From positions 1 to 54,834 of the forward strand of contig JAUHXC010000056.1 in the NCBI GenBank assembly GCA_030427205.1: a DNA stretch of 54,834 nt, read 5' to 3'. A model generated the notes under the pieces. That model saw nothing but the letters and a program-made list of their open reading frames with translations. It did not search any database and was not told where the DNA came from. Positions 11,371 to 20,344 of this stretch are shown here, one piece after another (the first letter of the stretch is position 1; each line of letters begins with the position of its first letter). The DNA comes from a bacterium. GTDB lineage: Bacteria > Myxococcota_A > Bradymonadia > UBA7976 > UBA1532. Position numbers and translations under genes: made by a program.

Positions 11371-12423
11371 ATGCCCGCCTATCGATCATTGCGCTTCAGC
11401 CTCGCCGCCGTCGGCCTGCTCGCCGCCTGCGCCGCCCTCGTCGCCGCGTGCAGCGAACCCGAAGAGCGGGCGGCCGAGGCGCCCGCGACGGCCGTGCAGA
11501 CCGCCCGCGCGACCGCCGCGGCGACGCCGGCCGAGGGGGTCGTCGTCGAGTCGACCACGCTGACCTTCCAGCTGCACCCGACCATCGGCGAGCTGTGCCG
11601 GGTGCTCGCCCCGAAGGCCTACTTCGAGTTCGACTCGGCCAAGCTGACCTGGGGCGACAAGGTGGTGATCGACGAGATCGTGCGCTGCCTGAACCGCGAC
11701 GACATGAAGGGCGAGTCGCTGCGGCTGGTGGGCCGGGCGAGCGTGGTCGGGCCCGCCGAGTACAACCGCGAGCTGGCGCTCGAGCGCGCCAAGGCGGTGG
11801 CCGACGGGCTGGTGAGGGCCGGGCTCTCGCGGGATCGGCTGACGCTGGTGGCCCGCGGCGAGAAGGGCTTCGGCGTGCCGGCGACCCGCGCCGGGCTGGC
11901 CTTCCAGCGGCGGGTCGATCTGCAGTTGGAGAGCCCGCGGCCGCGCACCGTCGAGGTGACCTACTGGGACGTCGACACCGACACCCGCATGAACCCGGTC
12001 GAGTTCTATACCCACACCGCCGATCTGCTGGGGGTCGACGGCTACGACCGGGACAACGACGGCGGCCTGAGCCCGTCGGAGACCGCGGCGTTCGTGTTCA
12101 ACGCCTGGGACGCCGATCGGGACAAGGTGCTCGACGAGGACGAGTGGGGCTTCGGCGCCGAGGGCTGGTACCCCGGTCAAGCGGCCTTCGGGTCGTTCGT
12201 GAGCTGGGACGAGAACAAGGACGGGCGCATCACCCCGGTCGAGTGGATCCTGCAGTTCGAGAAGGACGGGGTCTTCGACGCCTGGAACTTGGACGGCGAT
12301 CGGCGGCTGTACGACCACGAGGTGGCGCTGGGGCTCTTCCGCATGTACGACGGCAACAAGGACGGGCAGCTCGACGAGCGCGAGGCAAAGCAGATCCGGG
12401 CCTGGGGCTTCGGCGCGAGTTGA
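11371..12423 (+). CDS. OmpA-like lipoprotein with EF-hand calcium repeats
   Basis: 350 aa, secreted. The N-terminus is a lipoprotein signal with two possible lipobox cysteines (C20 in LLAAC, C27 in LVAAC). Residues about 60-190 are an OmpA C-terminal/peptidoglycan-binding domain: YFEFDSAKLT, the LRLVGRAS strand, then NRELALERAKAVADGLVRAGL, which matches the NxxLxxxRAxxVxxxL signature. The rest carries at least four EF-hand-type loops (DRDNDGGLSPSE, DADRDKVLDEDE, DENKDGRITPVE, DGNKDGQLDERE). It probably anchors the outer membrane to the cell wall, with calcium tuning the C-terminal part. ATG 11371 is preceded by AGAGGAG with 7-nt spacing. The fusion of an OmpA domain with EF hands is unusual outside this group. 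Confidence 0.88.
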   Translation: MPAYRSLRFSLAAVGLLAACAALVAACSEPEERAAEAPATAVQTARATAAATPAEGVVVESTTLTFQLHPTIGELCRVLAPKAYFEFDSAKLTWGDKVVIDEIVRCLNRDDMKGESLRLVGRASVVGPAEYNRELALERAKAVADGLVRAGLSRDRLTLVARGEKGFGVPATRAGLAFQRRVDLQLESPRPRTVEVTYWDVDTDTRMNPVEFYTHTADLLGVDGYDRDNDGGLSPSETAAFVFNAWDADRDKVLDEDEWGFGAEGWYPGQAAFGSFVSWDENKDGRITPVEWILQFEKDGVFDAWNLDGDRRLYDHEVALGLFRMYDGNKDGQLDEREAKQIRAWGFGAS

Positions 12424-12436
12424 GCGTCGATCGCGG

Positions 12437-12568
12437 TCAGGCCCCGGGCCCGTAGCGGAATGCGAGCACCGGCCCGGAGGTGACGGTGATGAAGCCGAGC
12501 ACCGCGGCGGTGGTGACGATGGCGGCGGTGATCTCGAGGCTGCTCTCGAGGGTGGCGATGGGGTTCAT
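12437..12568 (-). CDS. Small membrane protein, 43 aa
   Basis: A short frame not usually called by gene finders. From ATG at 12568 it encodes MNPIATLESSLEITAAIV followed by TTAAVLGFITVTSGPVLAF and RYGPGA, ending at 12437. It has a short polar start and one hydrophobic segment of about 22-25 residues. A ribosome-like GGAGA lies 6 nt upstream, partly within a perfect 8-bp hairpin. The gene sits between the convergent OmpA-lipoprotein gene (13 bp away) and the promoter of the large membrane protein. It could be a single-pass regulator, toxin-like peptide or holin-like element. No homologue is recognised. Coding is supported by ribosome-site placement and amino-acid pattern only. Confidence 0.5.
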   Translation of the reverse strand: MNPIATLESSLEITAAIVTTAAVLGFITVTSGPVLAFRYGPGA

Positions 12569-12576
12569 GGGTCGTC

Positions 12577-12600
12577 TCCGGTGAATGGGTTCTCACCGGA
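12577..12600 (-). promoter_or_regulatory. Inverted repeat at the ribosome site of the 43-aa peptide gene
   Basis: TCCGGTGA (12577-12584) and TCACCGGA (12593-12600) form a perfect 8-bp stem with an 8-nt loop. On the minus strand its 3' arm ends inside the GGAGA that precedes the ATG at 12568. It may control translation or be a binding site for a dimeric regulator. Confidence 0.4.
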
Positions 12601-12723
12601 TCGACGCGCGAGGCCCGCCGCCGAGCCGCAGCGGATTTCAGCCGTCGCGGCGGAAGAGCCCGACGATGGCGTCGAGCAGGCCCGCGCGGCGCACCAGGGC
12701 TCAGCCATGTTCCCGAGATGCTG

Positions 12724-12764
12724 TTGACTCTGCTGTGTGCGGCCGCAATCCTGGGTCTCAGGAT
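12724..12764 (+). promoter_or_regulatory. Sigma-70-type promoter with overlapping dyad
   Basis: TTGACT (12724-12729), a 17-nt spacer and AATCCT (12747-12752) form a near-consensus promoter about 36 nt before the ATG of the large membrane-protein gene. A perfect dyad ATCCTG-ggtct-CAGGAT (12748-12764) overlaps the -10 box, the expected place for a repressor operator. Confidence 0.5.
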
Positions 12765-12788
12765 CGTACACCGAGCAGAGCTGGCACC

Positions 12789-15700
12789 ATGGATTCGAAA
12801 AAGAAGCTCAAGCGCCTCGAACGCCGGGCGAAAGCGACATCCAAGCGACTCCGCGAACAACAAGAAGCGCTGGAGACGCTGCAAGACACCCTGGCCGCGT
12901 TACCGCGTCGTGACAGCACGGCGGAAGCGCCGGCTGGAGCCGACGGCCCAAAGGCCGATGACGGAGACGTACCCCGGGGGTTGCTGGGCAATACCCTGCG
13001 CGGTATCGGCAAATTTGTCGGCGGCGTCGCGGGCGGGGTCGCGCTGCTCTTCGTCACCGGCTATCTGGCCGATCAGGCCACCTACCGTTTCGCCGGCCTG
13101 CCGCTGTTGTCGATGGACCAGCAGTCCATGGCCGAGAGCGGCGCCCGGGTATTCATCGAGACGGTGGGTGCGCTGCTCGACACCGACGAAGCGCTGCGGC
13201 TGACGCTGCTGATCGGGTCGCTGCTCTTCGTCGCGTTGATGCTCGCGTACAGCAGTACATGGCGCTGGGTTCAGGCGCTGAGGCGCAGGCCATGGGTCTA
13301 CCTTCTCGCGAGAGCCGCTCACCTGACGCTCGCCGCCGGGCTTCTGATCGGCGTGTTGGCCATCAGCGAGCAAGCAGGTCCGCAACAGTATCAGCTGCGC
13401 AGTCAGGCGGTGGCCACCGACCTCGCGGCACTCAGGTCGGATTCGCGATGGAACCCGGTATCCGAGGACGAGGTGTTGGCGCGCAGCACCTATCCGACCC
13501 GCGGCCTGCTCGCGTTCTTTGCCGCAGCCCTCGACGACCGGCCACCGCCCAACCCCGACGACCTGCTCGACATCAACTCCGAGTTGTGGGGCCCCGGCGA
13601 GATCGGTCACCCCCTGCGACGGCTGCGCATCGACCGGGACAACGCCCGCCGGCTGTACGGATGGCTGGTCTTCACCCTGGCGTTGCTCGTCCTGGGCGGG
13701 CTCGGACTACGTCGATGGTGGACCTGGCTCTCCGAAAACGAGATCGGAGCAGCCTCGGGCACCTGGTATAGCCCCGACCCCGCCGATCTGTTGCGCGTCG
13801 GTCACGGGATCTTCGCCCGCCTGGCGGCCGTCTTGATCCTCGTGTGTATCGTCTTGCTGCCGACGTCCTTCGGAGTGCTCATGGCCGGCTTCATCGGTGA
13901 GGAGGAAGTCACGGTGCACCTCGCCGCCGAGACGAGTTGCATGCCGCGTCCGCTCGTGGTCAACGGCGAGGACAACCCACCGACGGTGAAACAGCAGAAC
14001 ATCCTCAGCCTCGTTCGGGCGCCAGACGTTCGAGCGGCGGCGCCCCCGGATGACCAAGGCCAGCGTTGCGCGGCTGGAGCAGTGGAGATCGCCGAAAAGC
14101 TGCAAGCGGACGTCGCGAAGGCATGGCAAAACCTGCTGATGAGCCAGGATGAAGGGCTGGCCGCCTACCGGCTCAAGCTCGACAAACTCGCGGAGCACGC
14201 TGCGGACCACCCCTGCCTGAGCGTACTCGAGTCACTAGACAGCGCGTTGCCCGATCCGGCTGGCTTTCAGCGGCTGCCCCGCGCCAGCGAGTATGCGCTG
14301 TCGGTCTGGCGCGAGGTGAAAGCGGCGGTCGGGGTCGCGCGACACGGGGTCATCTTGCGCCAGCCCCGCGGCGAGAATGAGCCGCTGGTTCTGCTGCGGC
14401 CTCTGACGCGGCGTACCCCGACGAAGGCCGGGCGCTGGCTGATGCACGTGCTGCCACAGGGCTGTATCCGCGACATCATCGTCGCCGACGACGCCCGACG
14501 CCTGAAGGTTGTCGAGAACTATCAGAGGGCACAGGGCGGCGATGTCGGCGCGCTGGATGCGCTGACGTCGCTCAGCCGGGAGAACGCAGTGGCAATGCTG
14601 GCGCTGTTGCATGGCGGCCAGTTGGACGTTGCGACGCTCGGCCCGTTCGTCACTGGGGGAGGCTATGCCATCGGTCTGTACGGTGCCGAGCCCGAACTGC
14701 AGATGCTCGGCGTCGATCTGCTCATTCGCCTCATCCGGCAACCGAAAGACCCGAAGGAGAACCCCGAGGTCGCGAGCGTTGCTGGAGCCGCCAACACTGC
14801 GCTCTATCTGATCGGCGGTCCATACGCGGCCCGGCGCTTCGCGACACTGCTCGATGACACCGACGAACCGTCGACCGGCTTCTGTGCTTTCGGGCAGGTG
14901 AGCAGCCTGCGACCGATCCTCTGCACGCTGGGTATCGTACCCCTCTTCACACACCGCGCGCTGCGCGGTACGGCCACGACGACAGCAGGTCACTTGCGCG
15001 CCGCTCTCGAACGTTGGGTGTCCGCAGCGCAGGCGCCGGGCGACTGGAGCGAAGCGAGCCTCGCTGGCCTGCAGGACTACCTGGTTCGCCTGCTGCATAC
15101 AGGTGTCGAGCACCACCGCGGTGGTGCAGCGGCCGGGCTCAGCATGTCGAGTGTGGCTGACAGCGTCGCGGAACAGATCGTCGAGCGCATGATCGGGCTC
15201 GAGAGGCTGATTGGAACGGAACGGTTCACGGTCGAGGAAGCCATGGAGTTGGGCGGCTTGCTCGAGACCGCGTCGACCCTCGCCATCGAGCCGGCGCGCA
15301 AGATCGCCCGTCGGCTGGCTCGGCGCCCTCAGCTGCAGGATCGCTTGCGTAAGGCAGCGCTGGGCGTCCTGTTTCGCCTCGGCGCCTACCGAGAGGTCGA
15401 CGTCATCGTGGAGCTGAGCCTGCAGACCGGGCCTGTCGCTGACACTGCCGAGGAGCTCCTGGACGGGATCGATCCCATCAGGGCTTCCGACAAGCTGTTG
15501 GACATCGCCATCGACGACACTTCGAGCAACGCTCGGCGACGGCGCGCGCTCGAGTTGCTCATGCGCCTCGAGAGCTTGGAGTCTGTCGCCGTCAGCTATC
15601 GACTCACAAGGCAGCTGAACGAACTGCCTTCCGATCTGCGGGGCGTCGCCTGCCTGGTCCTGATGAAACTCAACCCTTTCGCGGCAGAGTTTGCTCGTGA

Positions 15701-16019
15701 CGAGTGTGCAACTCTCCCACCGACGGCCGCGCGTCCAACGTCCGTTGACGGCGAGCCCCGCCCGATATCAACACCGAGGCACAAACCCTCTGACGATCCG
15801 TCTTCCACCTCCGGCTCGTCACCGTCGTGCGCTGACACACTCCGCTGCGTCTTCGAGTGCAGCGGCGAGAACTGTGAGCAGCAGTGTCTCGCGAGTGCGA
15901 CCATCGAAGCGAAGGCGCTGCTCAGGCAAATCCAGGACTGCGTCGCAGCGTGCATCCAGGATCCGAGTTGCGATCCCAGCATCTGCGACGCGCTTCTCGT
16001 CCAATGCGCCGGCCAATGA
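12789..16019 (+). CDS. Large multi-pass membrane protein of unknown function with Cys-rich tail
   Basis: 1076 aa from ATG 12789; no family recognised. Residues 1-40 are a basic coiled coil (KKKLKRLERRAKATSKRL). Five hydrophobic helices lie near 75-93, 138-156, 173-192, 290-307 and 343-365. The remaining 700 residues look soluble: a Cys-containing segment (about 375-450), a mixed region, and Leu-rich helical repeats of HEAT/armadillo flavour (about 640-970). A linker of Thr/Pro/Ser leads to a 64-residue Cys-rich end with about ten cysteines in CxxxC spacing (CVFECSGENCEQQC, then CVAACIQDPSCDPSICD), which suggests an extracytoplasmic, disulphide-bonded tail. Codon use is visibly less GC3-extreme than in neighbours. 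The start has no strong ribosome site, but a good promoter lies about 36 nt upstream. The gene is convergent with the RND pump. Function unknown. Confidence 0.8.
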   Translation: MDSKKKLKRLERRAKATSKRLREQQEALETLQDTLAALPRRDSTAEAPAGADGPKADDGDVPRGLLGNTLRGIGKFVGGVAGGVALLFVTGYLADQATYRFAGLPLLSMDQQSMAESGARVFIETVGALLDTDEALRLTLLIGSLLFVALMLAYSSTWRWVQALRRRPWVYLLARAAHLTLAAGLLIGVLAISEQAGPQQYQLRSQAVATDLAALRSDSRWNPVSEDEVLARSTYPTRGLLAFFAAALDDRPPPNPDDLLDINSELWGPGEIGHPLRRLRIDRDNARRLYGWLVFTLALLVLGGLGLRRWWTWLSENEIGAASGTWYSPDPADLLRVGHGIFARLAAVLILVCIVLLPTSFGVLMAGFIGEEEVTVHLAAETSCMPRPLVVNGEDNPPTVKQQNILSLVRAPDVRAAAPPDDQGQRCAAGAVEIAEKLQADVAKAWQNLLMSQDEGLAAYRLKLDKLAEHAADHPCLSVLESLDSALPDPAGFQRLPRASEYALSVWREVKAAVGVARHGVILRQPRGENEPLVLLRPLTRRTPTKAGRWLMHVLPQGCIRDIIVADDARRLKVVENYQRAQGGDVGALDALTSLSRENAVAMLALLHGGQLDVATLGPFVTGGGYAIGLYGAEPELQMLGVDLLIRLIRQPKDPKENPEVASVAGAANTALYLIGGPYAARRFATLLDDTDEPSTGFCAFGQVSSLRPILCTLGIVPLFTHRALRGTATTTAGHLRAALERWVSAAQAPGDWSEASLAGLQDYLVRLLHTGVEHHRGGAAAGLSMSSVADSVAEQIVERMIGLERLIGTERFTVEEAMELGGLLETASTLAIEPARKIARRLARRPQLQDRLRKAALGVLFRLGAYREVDVIVELSLQTGPVADTAEELLDGIDPIRASDKLLDIAIDDTSSNARRRRALELLMRLESLESVAVSYRLTRQLNELPSDLRGVACLVLMKLNPFAAEFARDECATLPPTAARPTSVDGEPRPISTPRHKPSDDPSSTSGSSPSCADTLRCVFECSGENCEQQCLASATIEAKALLRQIQDCVAACIQDPSCDPSICDALLVQCAGQ

Positions 16020-16065
16020 GACGTGGCGCGGCGCCGGCTGCGTCACGCAGGCAGCTACCGCAGCA

Positions 16066-19000
16066 TCAATCGAAGACGGCGTCGGAGATGTCGCGCGGGG
16101 GCGCCTTGCGCGGCCGCACCACCAGCCGGGCGCGCCGGGGCAGGTGGCGCAGGTCGTCGAGCAGGCTGTAGAGCAGCGGCACCGCGAAGAGCGTCAGCAC
16201 GGTGCCGGTGAGCAGGCCGCCGATGACCACCCGCCCGAGCGGCGCGTATTCGATGCCGAGCAGCGAGGCCCGCCCGGCGGCCATGGGCACCAGCCCGCCA
16301 ATGGTGGTCAGCGCGGTCATCAATATCGGGCGCACCCGGTCGCGGCCGGCGCCGACGAGGGCTTCGGTGCGGGTGACCCCGCCGGCTCGCCGGTGTTGCA
16401 CCTGGTCGATGAGCACGATGCCGTTGTTGACCACCACGCCCACCAGGATGATGCAGCCGACGATGGCCATGATGTCGAGCGGGGTCGAGGTCAGGTAGAG
16501 CGTCCAGAAGACGCCGCAGAAGGCCAGCGGGATCGACAGCAGGATCGAGAAGGGCAGGATGACGCTCTCGAAGAGCACGCCCATGAGGAAGAAGACCATG
16601 GCGACGGCCATGAAGACCGCGAAGAGGCCGCCTTCTTCGTTCTGGTTGCGGCTGCGGAAGCGCGCGCCCATGTCGATGGCGTAGCCGGTGGGCAGGGTGT
16701 AGCCGGCCACGACCCGCTGCAGCTCGCCGAAGAGCGTCGCCTCGTCGCCGATGACCCGCACGGTCACCGCCGATTTGCGGTTCTCGCGGCGGATCTGGCC
16801 ATAGCCGGGGGCTTGTTCGGGCACGGCGACGAGGCCGATGGGCGTGGCCGCGGTGGGCTGTGCTGTGGTGGGCTGCGCGGCGGTGGGCTGCGCGGCGGCC
16901 TGTGCTGCGCTTGCCTGTGCGCCGGCCAGTGCGCCGGCCTGCCCGCCGAAGCGCGGGGCGCCGACCGGCATCTGGGCCACCTGATCGACGTCGGTGCGGT
17001 CGTCGGGGGCCATCTCGATCTTGAGCTGCACCGGCCGGGCCGCGGTGTGGAACTCGCCGAGCCGGCGTCCGCGCAGGGTGTAGTCGAGGGTGCTGCCCAC
17101 CGCCCACGGGGTGAGCCCGGCCCGCTGCACCCGGTCGCGGTCGACGCGGAACTGCAGCTCGAGCGTCTCGTCGGTCTCTTCGACCTCGGCCTGCTGCACC
17201 GCCGGCAGCCGCTCGAGGGTGTCGATGAACTCTTGCGCGAGCCGGGTCGCGGTCTGGGTATCGGGGCCGGTGAGCAAGAGCGCGATGCCGCCGTCTTCGC
17301 CGCCGCCGCCGCGGCCCCAGCCCATGCGGAAGGTATAGCCCGGGCGCTCGGGGTACATCTCTTCGATGGCCTTGGTCAGGTCTTCTTGCGAGATGGTGCG
17401 GGTATCGGGGCCTTCGACGAACAGCTCGAACTGATACTGCCCCGGCCGCCAGCCCTTGCGGGTGAGCACGGCGCGGATGTCGAGCTCGTCCTTGCGGGCG
17501 AGCAGCCGCCCTTCGAAGACCCGCAGCACCTCGTCGATCTCTTCGACCGAGGCCTGCAGCGGCCCGAAGACGCGCACGTCGATGCTGTCGGCGTCGCCGT
17601 CGAGCTGGTCGACCCGCTTGACCTCGCCGAAGGGGATCGAGGTGCTGACGATCGCGCCGATGATGATCAGCGCCGAGGCGAGGCGGTGGCCGAGCGCCCA
17701 GCCGAGCAGGCGGCCGTAGGCGCTCTGCACCCGGCGGAAGATCGGGCCGAGCGGCTTCATGCGCACCGCCGACGGCCCGGCCCGGCGCGCGCTGAGCTTC
17801 ATCAGCCCGAATGCGCCGCTGGGGATGTAGACCAGCGCCACGAAGAGGCTGGCGATGAGCGCGTAGCACACCGGGAAGCCGATCTTGCCCAGGTAGAAGG
17901 CGATCATCGGGTGGTCGCCGAGCAGCACCATCGGCAGGAAGACCACCATCGTCGTCAGCGTGGCGAGGGTGATGGCCAGCGAGACCTCGCGGGCGCCGGC
18001 GACCGCCGGGCGGCGATGGCCCAGCCGGCGGTGGCGGTCGATGTTCTCGAGCACCACGATCGCGTTGTCGATGACCATGCCCACCGAGAGCATCAGCCCC
18101 ATCATCGACATCACGTTGAGCGAGTCGCCGTTGAAGAAGAGCACGATGACGGTGACGAGCAGGCACAGCGGGATCGCCATGGCGACCAGCAGGGTCATGC
18201 CCACCGAGCGCAGGAAGAGAAACAGCAGGATCACCGCGATGACGCCGCCGTAGAGCGCCGACATCTCGAGCTGCTCGATGCTGGTGGCGATCATCTTGCC
18301 CTGGTCGAAGAAGGGCTCCGCCCGCCAGCCGTCGAGCTCGGCGCTCTCGGCGAGCAGCCGGTCGAGGGTCGCCTGCACCGCGGCGCAGGTGGCGACGGTA
18401 TTGGCGGTGGACTCCTTGAAGACCGACAGCGAGGCCGCCGGCTGGCCGTCGAGGCGGTGGATGATCGGCTCGGGGTCGGGCCCGAAGAAGACGTCGGCGA
18501 TGTCGTCGAGCACGACGCCGTCGCCCACCGGCAGCCGGCGCAGGGCCTCGAGGTCTTCGAAGCGTGAGACCGCCCGCACCAGCATGCGCCGGCCGGCGGG
18601 CTCGATGGCGCCGAGGGCCATGGTGAAGTTGTCGCTCTCGAGCCGCTGCACGAGCGAGGCGGTATCGACCCGGTGGGTGCGGGCGGCGGAGTCGTCGATC
18701 TCGATGCGCACGTAGCGCCCGGGCACGCCCCAGACCTCGATCTGGCTGACGCCGGGGATGCGCTCGATGGCCCGGCCGATGCGCTCCTGCAGCAGGTAGT
18801 GCGGGTCGTCGACGCCCGCGGGGTAGGTCAACCCGTAGACCGCCACCGGGCGCGAGTTGGGGTCGTGGCGCCAGATGAAGGCGTGCTGCGCGCCGGTGGG
18901 CAGCGTCGGCAGGGTGCGGTCGAGCCGGTCGCGCACCTGCTGATAGCTGGCGTCGACGTCGACGTCGTTGCTGAGCCGCACCATGAAGCCCACCGAGTCG

Positions 19001-19317
19001 CTGCGCACGAAGGTGCGCTGCTCGGCCAGCCCGGGCAGGGTGCCGAGGCCGTCCTCGACGGGCAGCGCCACCGCCCGCTCGTTGTCGGCGGGCGCGGTGG
19101 GCAGCGTCGGGATCTGGACCCACATGAACGGCGGGTCGAAGCCGCTCGGCAGCAGCTGGGTGGGCAGGTTCTGCTGCGCGATGAGGCCCACCACCAGCAA
19201 GGCGGCGAGGCTCATGGCCACCGTCACCGGTCGGCTGACGGCGAGGCCGGGCAGGCCGCCGCCGCGAGCGGGCGCGGCTGGCGCGGCGGACGGCGGGCGG
19301 TCGACGGGTTCAGTCAT
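16066..19317 (-). CDS. RND-family efflux transporter, inner-membrane pump (HAE1-like)
   Basis: 1083 aa, about the usual RND length. After a Pro/Ala-rich start comes the first helix (SRPVTVAMSLAALLVVGLIAQQNLPTQLLP), then a periplasmic porter domain, the helix 2-6 block with SMMGLMLSVGMVIDNAIVVLENIDRHR near 400, a second periplasmic loop, and helices 8-12 ending in LTLFAVPLLYSL. The Asp-Asn pair of GMVIDNAIVV corresponds to the proton-relay region on helix 4 (usually DD). A low-complexity Ala/Gln/Thr/Pro insertion sits in the second periplasmic loop. The pump would need an adaptor and an outer-membrane channel, neither of which is in the window. It lies 19 bp behind a small RHH-like gene and is probably co-transcribed with it. 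Substrate unknown. Confidence 0.93.
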   Translation of the reverse strand: MTEPVDRPPSAAPAAPARGGGLPGLAVSRPVTVAMSLAALLVVGLIAQQNLPTQLLPSGFDPPFMWVQIPTLPTAPADNERAVALPVEDGLGTLPGLAEQRTFVRSDSVGFMVRLSNDVDVDASYQQVRDRLDRTLPTLPTGAQHAFIWRHDPNSRPVAVYGLTYPAGVDDPHYLLQERIGRAIERIPGVSQIEVWGVPGRYVRIEIDDSAARTHRVDTASLVQRLESDNFTMALGAIEPAGRRMLVRAVSRFEDLEALRRLPVGDGVVLDDIADVFFGPDPEPIIHRLDGQPAASLSVFKESTANTVATCAAVQATLDRLLAESAELDGWRAEPFFDQGKMIATSIEQLEMSALYGGVIAVILLFLFLRSVGMTLLVAMAIPLCLLVTVIVLFFNGDSLNVMSMMGLMLSVGMVIDNAIVVLENIDRHRRLGHRRPAVAGAREVSLAITLATLTTMVVFLPMVLLGDHPMIAFYLGKIGFPVCYALIASLFVALVYIPSGAFGLMKLSARRAGPSAVRMKPLGPIFRRVQSAYGRLLGWALGHRLASALIIIGAIVSTSIPFGEVKRVDQLDGDADSIDVRVFGPLQASVEEIDEVLRVFEGRLLARKDELDIRAVLTRKGWRPGQYQFELFVEGPDTRTISQEDLTKAIEEMYPERPGYTFRMGWGRGGGGEDGGIALLLTGPDTQTATRLAQEFIDTLERLPAVQQAEVEETDETLELQFRVDRDRVQRAGLTPWAVGSTLDYTLRGRRLGEFHTAARPVQLKIEMAPDDRTDVDQVAQMPVGAPRFGGQAGALAGAQASAAQAAAQPTAAQPTTAQPTAATPIGLVAVPEQAPGYGQIRRENRKSAVTVRVIGDEATLFGELQRVVAGYTLPTGYAIDMGARFRSRNQNEEGGLFAVFMAVAMVFFLMGVLFESVILPFSILLSIPLAFCGVFWTLYLTSTPLDIMAIVGCIILVGVVVNNGIVLIDQVQHRRAGGVTRTEALVGAGRDRVRPILMTALTTIGGLVPMAAGRASLLGIEYAPLGRVVIGGLLTGTVLTLFAVPLLYSLLDDLRHLPRRARLVVRPRKAPPRDISDAVFD
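16838..16940 (-). repeat. Short tandem repeats in the RND gene coding an Ala/Gln/Thr/Pro insert
   Basis: On the plus strand a 15-bp GTGGGCTGCGCGGCG-like unit is repeated about three times with variants, coding AQPTAAQPTTAQPTA on the minus strand. It is in-frame and located in the second periplasmic loop, near the docking domain of the pump. Slippage would change loop length without breaking the frame. Confidence 0.6.
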
Positions 19318-19336
19318 GGCGCCCGGCGGCGGTCAT

Positions 19337-19684
19337 TCAGCCGCCTTTTTCGGCCCGCCGCATCTCGAAGAGCCGGTTGGCGGCGTCCTCCGAGCCCAGG
19401 TAGTGCACCAGGGCGCGGCGCAGGACCATCGCGATCGGCCGCTCTTCGTATTCGGCGAGCTGCTGATAGGTCTCGAGCACCTCGGGTGTGATCTTGATCT
19501 CGACCGCCGCGATGTTCGAGAGCGTCTCTTCGAGCTGCTCGAGCGCCATCGACAACCGGGCCACGCGGTAGTCGCCCGCCTTGACCTTCTCGGTGATGCG
19601 GTTGGTCAGATCCTCGGTCGACAGCCACTCGCCATCGACGAGGATGCGCTCCCGATCGATGTCCTGATCGAACGATTCCGACAT
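19337..19684 (-). CDS. Small protein with C-terminal ribbon-helix-helix-like segment
   Basis: 115 aa starting MSESFDQDIDRERILVDG. ATG 19684 has a clear GGGAGG ribosome site 5 nt upstream. The N-terminal 65 residues are acidic and helical. Residues about 66-105 (a VEIKI strand, then TPEVLETYQQLAEYEER, then PIAMVLRRALVHYLG) have the strand-helix-helix rhythm of CopG/Arc-type DNA-binding domains, which usually read as a short basic strand, PEELLERLDELA-like helix and a second helix ending in ALREYL. It ends 19 bp before the RND pump gene, so it could regulate the pump. The RHH reading is my inference. The family as a whole is not recognised. Confidence 0.75.
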   Translation of the reverse strand: MSESFDQDIDRERILVDGEWLSTEDLTNRITEKVKAGDYRVARLSMALEQLEETLSNIAAVEIKITPEVLETYQQLAEYEERPIAMVLRRALVHYLGSEDAANRLFEMRRAEKGG

Positions 19685-20344
19685 GTGTCCTCCCAGAGTC
19701 CGGGGAGTCTACCGCACATCTCGGGTGTCAGGAAGGACTCCGATGGCCCTTCTCCGCGGCCCGCGACGGGCGCCGGGCGGGGGGCCGGATCGCGGCGGCG
19801 CGTCGACGGTGCGCGATCGCCCGTACGGATCGATCGCGCGGGACCTGCCGATCGGTTCAACCCCCTGGATCTCGTCGGTCCGAACCGACATCATCCCTGC
19901 GACCGCGGCGGGGAAATGTCAGGATCCGGCTTACGGGTTTTGGTTATCCTGCCGCCAGTCGAGCGGACGGTGAGCCGGCTGCAGCCTTCGAGGCGCAGCG
20001 CGCCCCGCGGGGGGGCCACCGATCCGCGACATGCCCGCCGGGGCGGGCGCGTGGATGCCGACCGTCATTCACGCCAGGCTGCGTCGCCATGCGGCGCGCC
20101 GCGCGGCTCGTGGGGTGGAATCGAGCCGCGCCGCCCATGAAATTCCGGTCGAGAGTCCCGGTCGAGGTGCCGGCCGCGAGGCCGTTCTCTTCCCGAGACG
20201 AGACGGCAGACGACCGCGGGGAGCGCACGCCCCGCGGCGGCTGAACGCGCCCGATGACGGGCGCAGTCCGGCCGTGGTTCGACCGCGGCGGCGGACAGTT
20301 TCGACAATCAGACGATCTTTCGAGAGCCGGCCCGGAGCCCAGAC
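19685..20344. other. Divergent intergenic region with several strong dyads
   Basis: 660 bp with no convincing gene. It separates the RHH/RND operon (minus) from the amidohydrolase lipoprotein gene (plus). It holds GCGCGATC/GATCGCGC (19811-19818/19832-19839), GTCGGT-ccga-ACCGAC (19874-19889) and a 10-bp stem GCGCGGCTCG/CGAGCCGCGC (20101-20110/20122-20131). A TATCCT motif near 19950, followed by GCCGCC, recurs upstream of the ATPase gene near 47196 and may be a -10 element. Frames in this stretch lack ribosome sites and domain-like sequence. Confidence 0.5.
20101..20131. repeat. Perfect 10-bp stem-loop in the intergenic region
   Basis: GCGCGGCTCG (20101-20110) pairs with CGAGCCGCGC (20122-20131) around an 11-nt loop. 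It lies 214 nt upstream of the lipoprotein ATG at 20345. Possible operator, or REP-like palindrome given the RAYT-like gene elsewhere in the window. Confidence 0.4.

Noticed and set aside
12638..12702. Minus-strand frame ending in GLLDAIVGLFRRDG, seen as a possible gene tail
   Set aside because: An in-frame stop lies just upstream, leaving 18-20 codons. It is too short to support as a gene, though it may be a trace of decayed coding DNA.
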